Source: Termitomyces sp. T153
Lineage: Eukaryota; Basidiomycota; Agaricomycetes; Agaricales; Lyophyllaceae
NCBI GenBank assembly: GCA_018296165.2
Contig: JACKQL020000006.1
Location: forward strand, 868,001 to 932,000
DNA: 64,000 nucleotides
Reading direction: 5' to 3'
Positions within the stretch are counted from its first letter, which is position 1, and each line of letters opens with the position of its first letter. Positions 20,912-32,559 of the stretch are shown here, one piece after another. The translations under genes were made by a program, and so were the position numbers. The notes beneath the pieces were generated by a model that worked only from the letters and a program-made list of their open reading frames with translations, was not told the DNA's origin and ran no database searches.

Positions 20912-21907
20912 TGTCAGGTTCCGCTAACAATGGGGGCTCAGTACACTGGCAAGTCCTTACTAGGTGGACACAATGTCCTGTGTTTATAAGCAGGCGTCCA
21001 GAGTTGGAGCGGAGGTGGGGAGACTTGTGAGGGGGTTCTAGGGAAAATGGCCTGAGTAAGTCCTGAATGGCCTGGAGAAGTCTAAGACTGAAGGTATTGG
21101 TCATGACCCAGGATGGGTGTCAGGGCTGGTTTGTGGGCATGCAATTAGATTGCGGGGTGAGCAGAGACTTCGTGAGTGATGGGGGCAGGGCGGGAGTTGG
21201 ATAGGGGATTACCTAGGTTTGATGGGTCCCGGGGCCGAGCGGGGAGCGAGGGTCGGAGTTGTTGTAAGAATGTTTGGGTTGTGGCACATGCATGGAGTTC
21301 GTACTGACATAGGGAGCAGGAGGAACTTAGAAGAACAAAGGAAATATGTACAGTCAAGACAAGATGGAGACGAGACGAGACTGAGGAAAAAGATAGATTC
21401 AAAACTTAAAAACAGAAACAGAGACAGGATGAGAGACGAAACATAGGAAACTGGTAAATGTAATATCAAGACTAAAGTTCGAGGAGTTATTCTATGACTT
21501 ATATACCAACTACTGAGTACCCTGGAGGGCAGTGGATATGGCAGCGGGAGTTAATGGAGTGGTGCAGAGTTGATGGGTGTCAGGTACGATTCAAGGGTGG
21601 GCCGCGGTGGTATTCTGATGGGATCAGTTGGGGGTGCAGGCCGCTCTGAGGATGTCGTGATACTCCGGGACGGGTCAGGTAAACTAGGGTAGGGGGTCGG
21701 GAACGTATGATGTGGCCAGGAATGGTGGAGAAAGGTTTCAGGGGAAGTGTTGATGGCTATAGAGAAGGTGTTGGAGTTGTCGTTGGGGTTTGCCAGAGAA
21801 GCATCGGAGTTATCCAGTGTGGGTGCAAAAGTGTGGGTGGGGTTCAGGGGAGTTAGACAGGAACTCGGGAGGGGTTGGGAATGGTGTCTAGGGAGCGGGT
21901 TGTGACA
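20912..21907 (-). repeat. 5' LTR of A2 with TATA box and predicted transcription start
   Basis: 996 bp with TGTCA...TGACA ends. On the element strand TATATAAG (21505-21498) is followed 32 bp after its start by AGTCTTGATATTA at 21473, a normal TATA-to-start distance. The purine-rich GACAA repeat near 21355-21390 is shared with the other LTRs. Confidence 0.92.
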
Positions 21908-21912
21908 TTCAC

Positions 21913-22330
21913 CTCCACTCCAGTTCTCTGCCATTTTGACTCCTCCTTGCTAATCATGCTCAAATGCAACACCTCTGACTACACTATCACTAGGATACTC
22001 TTCCAGTCAGACTTGGGGAGCAAAGATCTCCATCCTGTTGCCTTCTACACCCGATCAATGATCCTAGTGGAACTCAACTACAACATCTATGATAAAGAAC
22101 TTGTGATTGTCGAAGCCTTCTATCAGTGGTGGGCCTACCTTGAGGGATCCCCACACTGCATCCAAGTATACTCCAACCACAACAACCTGCAATACTTCAC
22201 AACCACAAAACAGCTCAGCTGCCACCAAGCTCGATGGTCTGAAACTCTCTTGGAGTATGACTTCACCATCCACTACTGCCCTGGGTGACTTGGCATGAAG
22301 CCTGATGCCCTCACTTGAAGGTCCAATGTG
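21913..22330 (+). pseudogene. RNase H of A1 (after the A2 insertion)
   Basis: The reading resumes after the TTCAC duplication with STPVLCHFDSSLLIMLKCN, then SDYTITRILFQSD, LNYNIYDKELVIVEAF and [18 protein letters not shown]. The first catalytic Asp of the D-A-S motif has changed to Asn (KCNTSDY; A2 has KCDASDY). A stop at about 22286 follows YCPG. Confidence 0.85.
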
Positions 22331-22429
22331 TACCCAAAGAAGTCATTCAAAGCTGAATGGAATGCATTCAACCATCAAGTGGTAATTCCCCCCAAACATC
22401 TACATGCTGTGCTGATTTTAGATGAAGAA

Positions 22430-23900
22430 GGAATCCTCCAGCAAATCAGAAATTCACTCCTGGACTCCTTTACCCTGCACAGCCCCTGCAACAACCCCAA
22501 CAAGTCGAGCACTGAGAATCCCTTTTTGCTGTCTCTGGACCACTGCCTCCTGCTCTGGAGTGGATGAATTTACACTCTGGACTACAAGGCCATCCACCTT
22601 GACATACTCCAATAGCACCATGACCATAAGCTCCAGAGGCACTCAGGAATTCATAAGACCCTTCAACTCATCTCCTGGACTTACTTTTGGCCAGGAATGA
22701 AGAAGGATGTCATGCAATACGTAAGAGCCTGTGAACCTTGCCTCCAGGCCAAGGTACCCCATCACTGCCCCCATGGATTATTGAAACCCCTCCCTGTTGG
22801 CCACCACCCCTGGTCCTCCCTATCGATAGATCATATCAGTGAACTCCCCAACTCCAAAGGTTTCAATGCAATCCTCATCATTGTTTGCCACCTCACCAAG
22901 CAAGCCCTCTTCATCCCCTGCTACACCACCAGCAATGCTCCAGAGTTTGCCAAACTATTCCTCAAACATGTATTCATCAAGCACAGACTCCCAGATGACA
23001 TCATTTCTAATTGCAGACCCCTGTTCATATCCCACTTTTGGCAATTGCTATGCAAGGCGCTTGAGATCAAAACCAGCCTCTCCACTGCCTATCACCCAGA
23101 GACCAACAGACAAACAGAATGAGTAAACCAGATGCTGGAGCAGTATCTCCACCTATACATTAACTATTTATAGAATGACTGGTGTGCAGAACTCCTCCTT
23201 GCTGAATTCACCTACAACAACATGCTCCACTCTGCCACCAGAGTCTCCCCCTTCTATGCCAACAAAGGCTACAACCCCCAACTCACCCTGTTCCTGAAGG
23301 ACATCCCCTCCCACATCACCCACAAAGTCACTGAGGACCTCCAATCCCTTCACCAATTCCTCCAGGACAAGATCAACACTGCCAATCAAGCCTACTCCAA
23401 ACACACCAATACCCAACATGATCCCACCCTCGACTAGCCCCCTGGCACCTTGGTTTGGCTTGATTGATGCAACCTCAAGACTCAGAGGCCCTCCATCAAA
23501 CTAGACCACAAATGCCTTGGTCCTTTCAATGTCCTCTGGAAGGTTTCCACGCATGCCTACAAACTCAACCTACCTCCAGGCTTGAAAGGCCTCCACTCCA
23601 TGTTCCACGTTCAACTCCTCAAAAAACATGCCCCAGACCCCTTCCCTGGCCAGCACCCCAGCAGACCACTCTCTGTCGAGGTTGAGAATGAGTACCACTA
23701 CAAGGTTGACCAGATCCTTGACTCCTGCTTGGTCCACAGACAACCCCAGTACTTAGTCTGCTGAAAGGGCTATGGACCTGAGGACAATACATGGGAGCCC
23801 TGAAAAAACCTTGACAGAGCCCCCAACAAACTCTAGGACTTCTATCAACAACACCCCACCAAGCCCCGGGACCCCTGGGACTAGCAAGTACAGATGGCAT
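22430..23900 (+). pseudogene. Integrase and chromodomain of A1
   Basis: A zinc-binding segment (KDVMQYVRACEPCLQAKV) starts near 22697. The core has IDHISELPNS, then DDIISNCRPLF near 23000, where the second catalytic Asp has become Asn, and the HPETNRQTE block near 23095 with a stop straight after. The C-terminal part ([19 protein letters not shown]) and a chromodomain ([19 protein letters not shown], then '[13 protein letters not shown]' with stops) extend to about 23890. Numerous stops and frame changes mark it as decayed. Confidence 0.85.
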
Positions 23901-24113
23901 CAGTGGGCATAATCCCCACCTCTGGATTTATCAGGGATTCAACTCCCACAAGTACCCCCCCTACGTGTTTTCACTTACTCTGCCCCTCATTCATTCTGAA
24001 AACTTCTCATGCTCAGCAGAAGTGCAAGAAGTCCAATATTCACAAAAACTACAAGCAAGAAATACAGAAATAGGGGAGCATGGAGCAACAAGAAACCGGA
24101 ATCCAGAAAGCCC

Positions 24114-25490
24114 CTACTTTCCCTCCCCCTCTGAATCTACCTCCACTATCCTCCCCACCAGATCCATCTCCAGCTGTGCTACTACCATTGCCAGAACTTC
24201 AGAATGCCCCAGGAGTGGCTCCACCACATCCATTACCACCTTCCACCATGCTCCGGGATCTGCCATCACCCTCCACCAATGTCCCTCTAGCAGACGCCCC
24301 ATCTGCATGACCCCCTGCCCCAACTCTGGTGGGAGATCCCTGGGCATCCTTGCCAACCCTTCATGGATGGACCCCAGCACTGCTAATGCTCTGTTGAGGA
24401 GGATGCAGTGCTTTCTGGCCCAGTCTACAGAATTGAATATCAGCTTGTAGTAAATGGAAGATGAAGGGAGCACTTACAGAGCACTCCCCACTGCCCCAAG
24501 GCCACCTTGTTGGCAAGCTACTCTTCCTGCTGCTGCACCCTCTCTGCCATCACTCATGTCACCTCCACACTGGACCCCCACTGAGTTCTCCATGTCCCTG
24601 ACTCCTCCAATCATTGCCCTGCCACCTCTGCCCACACCTCCAACAGCCCCATACACACTTGCAGCTCTTGAAGCTGTGACAGTTGCTCTGTGGCAGTCCC
24701 CACAGTGATATCCTTATCCCTATATGCCAAGTCCCATTCCTTCCAAGCCCCATCCAGTTCCCTCCAAAGCCTATCTCTCTTCTCCCCCACCCTACAAACT
24801 TCCTCCCCACATGTGGCCAACAAGCTCTCCAACTCCTCTGCCCAACACCACAGGAAAGCCTCGGCAACCAACCACAACTCTCCTACAAACTGCTCAACCA
24901 AGGCTCCAGAAGTCAGAAAATACACCATGGGACCTGGAGGGCCCACCATCACCAGCTCCCCCTGTGCCTGCTTGCTAGGCCCTGCCTCCGGCAAGGGGGA
25001 CACCCTCTGTTTACCCTTGTTACACATCATGGGGGCCCTCTCCCTCCGCCCACCCCACAGGGGCCCAACCTTCATTGGGGGCCACTCCACACCAACTCCC
25101 TCCTCTACCCCAGAACTCCTTCCTGAGACCCTACCCCTCCAGCCCTCCTCCAACTGCATGGCAACCCACTTGCAGTCCCACCCCTGCTCTGCCACAATGC
25201 AAGTAGCATACCAACTCAGAGTGACAGAGCACTTCTTATGCCATGAGTAACACAGGAGACACACTGATGTGTCCTGCTGCACTCCTGGCATGGGCTCCTC
25301 AAACTCACACTGTTCATCCTGCCGGGTACAGGATGTGCACTAGAAACGTGAGTTAGCTCGATAGGGAAGAGACATGCCAATGACACACTGGGGCCACTAC
25401 CTGACACCACTCTAATGTTGGGGGACCTCTTGCTTGCCCCACGGCCTCTGCAAAGTATTCCAGTGTCATGTCTGCCTGCATGACTCTCAA
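24114..25490 (-). pseudogene. Antisense Zn2Cys6-like gene of A1 (3' part of exon 1, exons 2 and 3)
   Basis: This is the paralogue of the A2 antisense gene, again opposite to gag-pol. Intron 1 is 25340-25388 (gtgtgt...ctaac...ctag), 49 bp as in A2. Exon 2 opens with an intact CX2CX6CX15CX2CX6C cluster (25339-25229), and 226 codons are open from 25291 to 24611. Its coiled coil (TATEQLSQLQELQVCMGLL) and a gtaagt...tgtag intron 2 near 24480-24430 match A2. Exon 3 ends with GEGK at 24114. Exon 1 is cut at about 25490, where family B pol sequence begins. The conserved cluster in an otherwise badly decayed element indicates the ORF was selected before the element died. Confidence 0.75.
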
Positions 25491-25494
25491 CCCT

Positions 25495-26955
25495 GTAGGA
25501 ATGGGTCAGAAGTGGAAGGCTGCCTTCCAGACCAACCAGGGATTGTTCAAACCTGTTGTTATATTCTTTGGACTCACCAATAGTCTGGCCACCTTCCAGA
25601 CAATGATGAACAACATCTTCCAAGGCATGTACCTCAATGACATCCTCATCTACACCAAAACACTGAAAGAGCACTGCTAGATCACACACCTTGTCTTAGA
25701 ACATCTCTGCCAGCACCAGCTCTACCTCAGATCAGAGAAGTGGGAGTTTGAGCAGACCAGATTGAGTATCTGGGCCTGATCATCTCACATGGAGTGGCAG
25801 AGATAGAGCTGGTGAAGGTAGCAGGCATTGCAGAATGGCCAGAGCCCAAGAACAAGAAGGAGGTGCAGGCCTTCCTAGGGTTTGCAAACTTCTACCAGAG
25901 GTTTATCCACGACTTCTTGCATCATGCCTGCCCACTATTTGACCTCACTGGGAAGGATGTTGCATGGAGCTGGGGACCTCTGGAGCAGATGGCTTTTAGT
26001 GCTCTCAAGCATACAGTTACCTCTGGGCCTGTTCTCCTCTTCCTGGACCACAACTCTCTCTTCCAAGTCAAAGCCAACAGCTCCAACTTTGCTACCAGGG
26101 CAGTGCTCTTACAACAGTTTCTGGAAGACAGGAAGTGGCATCTAGTGGCCTTCTACTCTAAGAGCCTGAATGTGGTAGAGTGTAACTACAAGATCCATGA
26201 CAAGGAGATGCTGGCCACCATCTGGTCATTTTAGAAATAGCAGCATTTCCTGGAAGGGGCACAGCATAAGTTTGAGGTCTAGACAGATCACAAGAACCTC
26301 AAGTACTTTTGGACAGCCAAGAAACTCAACCATCAGCAAGCCCAATGGTCCCTCTATATAGCCAACTTTAGCTTCTTGCTGCACCACAAGCCTAGTCAGA
26401 GTATTAGAAAACCAGATGCCCTGTTCCACAGAGCAGACCATGGCACTAGAGGAAAGGACAATAGCAACATTGTGCTTCTCCAGCCCAAACTGTTCACAAT
26501 CCAAACCATGGAAGGTCTAGCTGTCAAGGAGGTGGAGGTAAACATCCTCCAGGACATCTGGCAGAACAACTGGAATGGTCAGCAGGAGGAACTTCTTGCT
26601 TAGGCAGCCAGGGCACTGAAATCAGAACATACTACTGGTGCCAAATCAGTCTGCATGGACAAATGGGCTCTCCAGGATGGGATCTTGACTTTCCAGAATT
26701 GTATCTATATGCCCAACATTTTGGAGCTCCACCAGAGGATTGTAGAGCAATACCACAACTCCTGGATTGCTGGGCACCCTGGACAATGGAAAATGCTGGA
26801 GATAGTTTCACAGAATTACTAGTGGCCCCAGATGTCCTGCTATATTGGGTCCTACACTAGTACATATAATCTCTGTCTCCAGACCAAGTCTCAGCACCAC
26901 CTCCTCTTTGGACAGCTATACCCTCTACCCATCCTCATGGAGCAATGGACATGCT
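25495..26955 (+). pseudogene. Family B-like Gypsy pol fragment (RT, RNase H, integrase zinc domain)
   Basis: The fragment opens within RT at GMGQKWKAAFQTNQGLF, then FFGLTNSLATFQTMMNNIF and a damaged catalytic box (MYLNDILIYT; a YxDD-type box reads LDD). The connection FLGFANFYQRFIHDF and RNase H (HDKEMLATIWSF, TDHKNLKYF) follow. The integrase zinc region is AGHPGQWKML...CYIGSYTSTYNLCLQTK. It stops at MEQW near 26950, exactly where the 62.6-64 kb copy goes on to its core. No LTR or target duplication was seen, so it is a fragment joined to A1 at about 25490. Confidence 0.75.
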
Positions 26956-28576
26956 GGAAATAATGGACCAACAAGGACACACTCCCAGATCCCTTCTCCT
27001 GCTCCATACTACCTCCAAAGTCAACTCCATCAATGAGCCATCCACTGACCAGCCCCTATGCCAACCATGGACCATTGGCTTCTACTCTAGAAGAAGATAT
27101 AAAACCCCAAGCTCACCCTCAGACCAACCCCACCTGTGCTCCACCAAACCCAGAAGAGCTCTACCAGTGAGTCCACACCCCACCAACCCTCATACCACCT
27201 CCATTGCACTGGCTCCACCCTAGGAAGGGACAAAACTACTGCTGAACTTCCAATACAACACTGAACCTACCAGTAGAACCAATGATGCAACTCCACCAGT
27301 GAGCCAGCAGCCAACTCACCCATGGATGTCACCTCCAGGCAGGACAACTCACAAAATGACAACTCCAAAATCCTCCCTTGCCCCAAAAGCAACTCTGCTA
27401 AGAAGAATCATCCACCCACCAACCTCTGCACCACCTCCAGACAACCAACCCCTACTCTAAGAAGGATGAACCCATGCCCCAGACTTAGAACACACTTGTC
27501 CCAACAAGCTCTAGCAGCACCCAAAGCTCCAAACAGGCCAGAAACACATAAGACTCCCCTGCCCATCTCTGGACTTACCTTTGGCCAGAAACAAGAAGGA
27601 ATGTCATGTAGCTGGTCCAGAATCTACAAATCCCAAGCAAGCACAACCCTCCACCAATACTCTGGAGCACAGCAAATGCCTAACCAAATACACCCCTAAC
27701 AAAATGCAATACTCCAGAGTTTGACAAACACCCATGTGGACATGCCTCCACCCAAATGAAAGCCTCCAAACACCCCCCACCCTTGAAGCTATCCATCCAA
27801 CCCCACATACTTAGAGGTCAACAGATTGCAAAAATGGGCAAACCCAACTTCAGAAAAGTATCTCTGCCCCTGTGCTAATCCACCCAACAGCATAGCAGGC
27901 ATGTAAAGCAGTTCTCCACCAAGTCTACTGCAATGGCAATCCCAATCCTGGAGCCTGCCACTAAACCACCAAGGACTCCCCCATAACTCCATCACCTCCA
28001 CTGTCATCAAAAGGGACCTCTGCCCCCTCTGCCAGCTGTGTCAGAGCAAAATCAAAGTTGCCTAAAAACCTCCACCCACTCTGCCAGCCACATTGGAATG
28101 AAAGCCAAGAAACCCCCACCAAGCACACTTAAAGTCTGGAGCTCCACCCTTAAGCCCAACCACAAGTGGTCAACATAATTCCAGACCCAAGGATACCCAC
28201 CCCCAACTTTGGTCCAACCCCTTTAGAAGAGCCCTGCAGAACCCCCAGCACCCCTGCCAAACTCTGAGAATCCCACTTGCAATGCTCTGCCAAGCCCCAG
28301 CAACTATAGGACTAGTTGCCAACAGATAGCATTAGTGAGCTTAACTCCTGCCTCTGGATAAACTAGGTATTCAACTCCCATAAGTACTCCTACATGCTTC
28401 TGCTCCTTCACCCCTCACACAAACTAAAACCTTGCATGCTTGCCAGGACTCCACAAAGAATTAGTATGAACAAGTCTAAAAAGGTACATAATCTTACAAG
28501 TGGGGAAGATATGAAGCAACAAGAAAATGGGATGATTGATAGCAGAGACAAGAAAAGGCTCAAGGCCCAGACCACT

Positions 28577-30260
28577 TCACTTCCTCTTCCCCCCCAGAGC
28601 TCCCCTCCCCACTCCCCCAACTCTCAAATCCACCTCCATCTGGGCCCTCACTATAGCTAGCACCTCTACAAGCCTAGGCAACTCCTCCCCCACATCTGCT
28701 GCCACCTCCCACCATGACCCCAGAGCTACTGCATTACACTGCCAGTGCTCCACCAATAGCCACTCCATCCTCACCACCTCCTGGTCTAACTCTAGAGGAT
28801 GATCTGCAGGCATCTGTGCCAACCCATCCTGGATTGATACAGAAGTGGTGGAAGCCCCATCCATGAGCACCCAGTGCTCCCAGACCCAGCCTATCCCAAA
28901 TTCATTAGCAGAAGTCAGAAAGCAGAGAGGAACACTCATGCAAGATCCCTGTACACCCTGAGGCCACCTCCCTCACCAGCCACTTCTCCCACCACCTCCC
29001 AACCTTAGCCTCCAGCTGAGTCAAGCCCCCCTCCTCCAAGCCCTGCCATTCCTCTGCCTCCTCCACAGATTGTGCCTCCAACTGTGCCAGATGCTCCTGC
29101 AAATTCTGCACCTCTAATGCCCTTGCCATAGCCATCTGCACCACCATATCATACTCCTGCTGCAATACATTCCTCTCCCTCTATGCTGTATCATGGTCCT
29201 CCTCTGCTCTCTAGAGCTCTTCCTCTCATATCATCAATATCCTTGATAACCCCTCCATCTGATGATGGAGGAATGTTTTAGTGATCAAGGGCACAGGCTC
29301 AGGGGAACTTGAGGAACACCCCATCAGCACACCTAAGCTGGGAGAATACATTTGGGGCCCAGAGAGGCCTGCCATTGCCTCTTGACCCTGCAGCCTCTTG
29401 CTGGGCCCTACCTCAGGTAGCAGAGAGGCTCTCCACTTGTGCTTGTTGCATGGCACTGCCTCCTCCTCCCTCTGCCTGCCCTATGAGGGTCCCATCTTCT
29501 CCACTGCCTACCCTACACTCCCCTCACCCTCCAAACCTAAACTCTGGCCTGATATCTGGGCCTTCCAACTCTTGCCCAGCTGTCCCCTTACCCAACTCTC
29601 CTCCCACCCCTGCTCTGCAGCAATATACATGGCATACTACTCCAGCAAAATCAAACATTTCTCATGCCTAGCATGGCACAGAAGATAGACTGAGGTATTA
29701 TGGCAGGACCCTACAGTTGGCTCATCAAACTTGCACAACTCTCTCTACCTGGCATAGAGGGTGCACTGGAACAATTAGTCAGCAAACACTGAAAAAAGAG
29801 GTAGGGACTCACTGGAGCCTCATTCTGGCACCATTCTAGAGTTGGAGGACCCCATGCCCATCCCAGCACTCCTGCAAATATCTCCAGTGTCACTTGTGCC
29901 TGTGGAATCCTCTCTGCCTCTGGAACAATATGGACAATCCCTGCCCCCAGACTGGGCCTTGTAAAATGCCCCAGGGCAATAGGAACTGAATGACCAGCAG
30001 GCCCTGACCCCCTCATATGCAAAGAACTCCCAGATGAACCCACCACTGCTGAGGATAACTCTGCCAAGCTCAATCAGCAACTTTAGAGCAAGAAAAAAAC
30101 ACCACATTCACAATGACAAGCCATTGCCTCTACCTTTCTACAGTTCTGCTGCTGTTCAAACTCCCACCAACAACACTTGTACTCCACCCAGATGGCCACA
30201 CAATTGTCACCAGAAGGGATGGAGTTGGCAATGGAGAATGTGATGATGGCATAGCAGAAG
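28577..30260 (-). pseudogene. Antisense Zn2Cys6-like gene of A4
   Basis: This is the third copy of the family A antisense gene, with all three exons traceable. Exon 1 decays upstream of 30073. Intron 1 is a 47-bp gtgagt...ctgactaat...ttccag at about 29768-29814. In the exon 2 start, two cluster cysteines have become Tyr (TGT to TAT) and one codon is TAG. The disordered and coiled-coil parts (LEVQNLQEHLAQLEAQSVEE near 29105) follow. The second 5' splice site reads atgagt, as in A2. Exon 3 (28939-28577) is open. Confidence 0.7.
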
Positions 30261-30476
30261 ACATGGCAAAAGTTTGGGAATTCCAGAGTACATCTAACCT
30301 TTTATTGACTTGGGAAGAGCCCTCTGATAAACAGTGGCCATGCTTTGACTTTGTTTCCCCACACCACTGCCACTAGCTGCAGTTTGATTAATATTACTTA
30401 GCTTTGATTCCCATGCCCCACCAATCCCCAACCCATGTCCTGTATCTCAAGAGTCTCAATGCTGAAGGGGGAGTGA

Positions 30477-31629
30477 TGTCATGACCTGCTCCTTGGATCC
30501 CTGACCTCGTTCCCAGCCCACTTGCTTCCCCAGAGTCCCTCTCCAATGCTTCATCAAACCCCCAACCATTGTACACCCTCCACCCCCACTCTAAGTAACT
30601 CTGACACTTCTCCAGCAAACCCCAATAGCCTCCTGGCTCACTCCAACACCTTCTCCACAGCTGTCAACACTTCCCCTGACTGTTCTGAGCCCCAAAAACC
30701 CTCTGTTCCTGACTCTATCATATGTCACCAGCTCATCATCCTGGTTCATCTGACCTACTCTAGAGTATCATGACAACCTTGGGACAACATGCATTCTCAG
30801 CTGATCCCATTAGAATATCACCATGGCCTGCCCCCTGATCACAACCAACATCTGTCAACCCTGCACAGCTCTGCCAAGCCCTGCTGCCACACCCACTGTC
30901 CCCCAGAGCTCTCCAGTAGTCAGTATATAAGTTGTAGAGTATCTCCTTGTACTCTAGCCTTGATATTACCTATTACTTAACTTTACCTATGGTCTGATTG
31001 TTTCTGTCTTGTGTTTTGTGTTCCATGTTATGTTTCCTCTTCTCTCAGTCTCCCAGTCTTGTCTTGTCTCCATCTCTGTTATTGTTCTCACTATCATTTC
31101 ATATCTCCACCTGCACTTATTTCTGTTCTCATCTCAATCTCATCTTGACTCTGTTTCACTCTGTTCAACTCTGTCTTGTCTCATTTGACTCCATTTCCAT
31201 TATTGTATCCAAGTTTTCTTGATCTTATGCCCTTACAAACTCCATACTTATGATCATGACCCCTGAACATTTGTTAAACCAACTCTGGACCTCACTATTT
31301 GCTCAGTTCCAAAAGCTATCAACCTCTGTTGATCTCCCATCAAGCTCCAGCTCTGCTCCCATCCCTTGCATAGCCTCTGCCTACTCTGCACCCACAATAC
31401 TTGCTTCCAGACTTGTATCTGATGCCCTGTCAAGTCTTCCCCTTTCCTTGCAACTTGTTCTATACTCCTCCAGACCACCCCAGACTTGTTCAGATTGCTC
31501 CCCATTGCTTGCCCTCACAAGTCTCCCATGCTTAGACCCTCTCCAAGTGCCCAGTTATTAGTGCAGGGAATCATGTCCACCTAGTAAGGATTTGCTCAGT
31601 ATAGCTAAGCCCTCATGGTGAACCTGACA
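30477..31629 (+). repeat. 3' LTR of A4
   Basis: It runs from TGTCATGACCTGCTCC to AACCTGACA, 1153 bp, and is preceded by the PPT GAAGGGGGAGTGA (30464-30476). TATATAAG lies near 30924 and the start motif AGCCTTGATATTA at 30956 (12 of 13 match). It abuts the A3 antisense gene in mid exon 2. Confidence 0.85.
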
Positions 31630-32269
31630 ACCAGGACAAGATGCAGAGAGAGCATGATGGGGCATGGAGGGACAGGGACATAGTGTGGAGGGATCAGGAG
31701 GTGGCCCTGCAGACTGCCATGGAATGCTTGCTGGAGGTACAGGGGCTGCAGGAGTGACTGGGCCAAGGGGAGGTGCAGGCAGGGCAGGGGTCAGAGATGG
31801 AATGGAGGGTCCCTGAGGCCAGAGTGTCCCCCACAGCATTGGAGGTTGCACAGAGACAAGAGGAGTGGCTCACCAACAAGGCAGCCTCAGGGCAGAGGAA
31901 TGTGATGTGTAAGTCTAACCTCTTTTCTTACACTCCAACTCCACTGATATGGATTGACAAGCTGGATCTGTGAGCACAGGATCCTTCTCAATGGAGCCTT
32001 GGCTGTATTCATGTTAATTCAGGATGGGCTAGTGCAGATGCCTGGGGACCACTCTGTAGAGCTAGGGGAGGGTGTGGGTCAAATGGCAAGGCTGTTGGTG
32101 GGCCATAGGCAGAGGAACATAGTGGAGCCCAGGTTGTGGTGAGAGCTGGCCATAGATATGGGAGAGCCTCTTCTGGGGTATCCCAACATCCTAGCCATGG
32201 TTATGGGGCAAATAGAGGTAGCTCTGACAGAGAGGGTGGGGAAGTTTGTTCTAGAGGAAAGGGAGGAGT
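31630..32269 (+). pseudogene. Antisense Zn2Cys6-like gene of A3 (second half)
   Basis: This is the fourth copy of the antisense gene, now on the plus strand because A3 is a minus-strand element. It starts in mid exon 2 (coiled coil, then LEVAQRQEEWLTNKAASGQ), has a gtaagt 5' splice site at 31909, and an exon 3 (HRILLNGALAVFMLIQDGL...) ending with EERE and TAG at about 32269. The zinc cluster and exon 1 are absent because the A4 LTR abuts the copy at 31629. Confidence 0.65.
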
Positions 32270-32559
32270 AGGGAATTCTTGGACTTGTTATGTTTGTGCT
32301 CTGTGCTGGCCCTTCATCTTGTAACATTATGTAATCTTGTAGCATGTGTACATGACTCTTTCTTTTCTTAGACCTCTGGCCTGGGTGATTAAGTTTATTC
32401 TTAGACTGCATCAAGAAATAAAGAAGTAAAAACATGCAGGGGTTTACTCATGGGAGTTGAATCCCTAATAAACTACAGAGGTGGGAGTTACACCCACTAA
32501 TGCCATCTGTGCCAACTAGTCTTAGGGGCTCTGGGACTTAGTGGGAGTCCCAGAGTTTG

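Larger units (their letters stand above)
10891..21907 (-). mobile_element. Full-length Gypsy family A element A2 (chromovirus), 11,017 bp
   Basis: Two LTRs (982 and 996 bp, ends TGTCA...TGACA) bound the element. The exact 5-bp target duplication TTCAC lies at 10886-10890 and 21908-21912. Removing A2 and one TTCAC restores the A1 pol reading (KKAFTSTPV). On the minus strand the order is 5' LTR, self-priming PBS, gag with CCHC knuckle, two protease-like domains, RT, RNase H, integrase, chromodomain, PPT and 3' LTR. On the plus strand it carries a spliced gene between the chromodomain and the 3' LTR. It is CpG-rich against a CpG-poor background, so it is the youngest large insertion here. It is still dead: nonsense codons in gag, one gag frameshift, and a YLDN active site in RT. 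Confidence 0.95.
26960..31629 (+). mobile_element. Degraded Gypsy family A copy A4, 3' half
   Basis: 27300-28300 is C/A-rich with no useful frame. Blocks still align with A1 pol: 'tctggacttacctttggccag' (27570) with 22667, and 'ctccagagtttgacaaac' (27713) with 22938. The spacing shows many short deletions. From about 28290 the chromodomain tail, the antisense gene, a PPT and a complete 3' LTR are recognisable. The 5' half is missing. No 5' target duplication could be found to pair with ACCAG at 31630. Confidence 0.65.
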
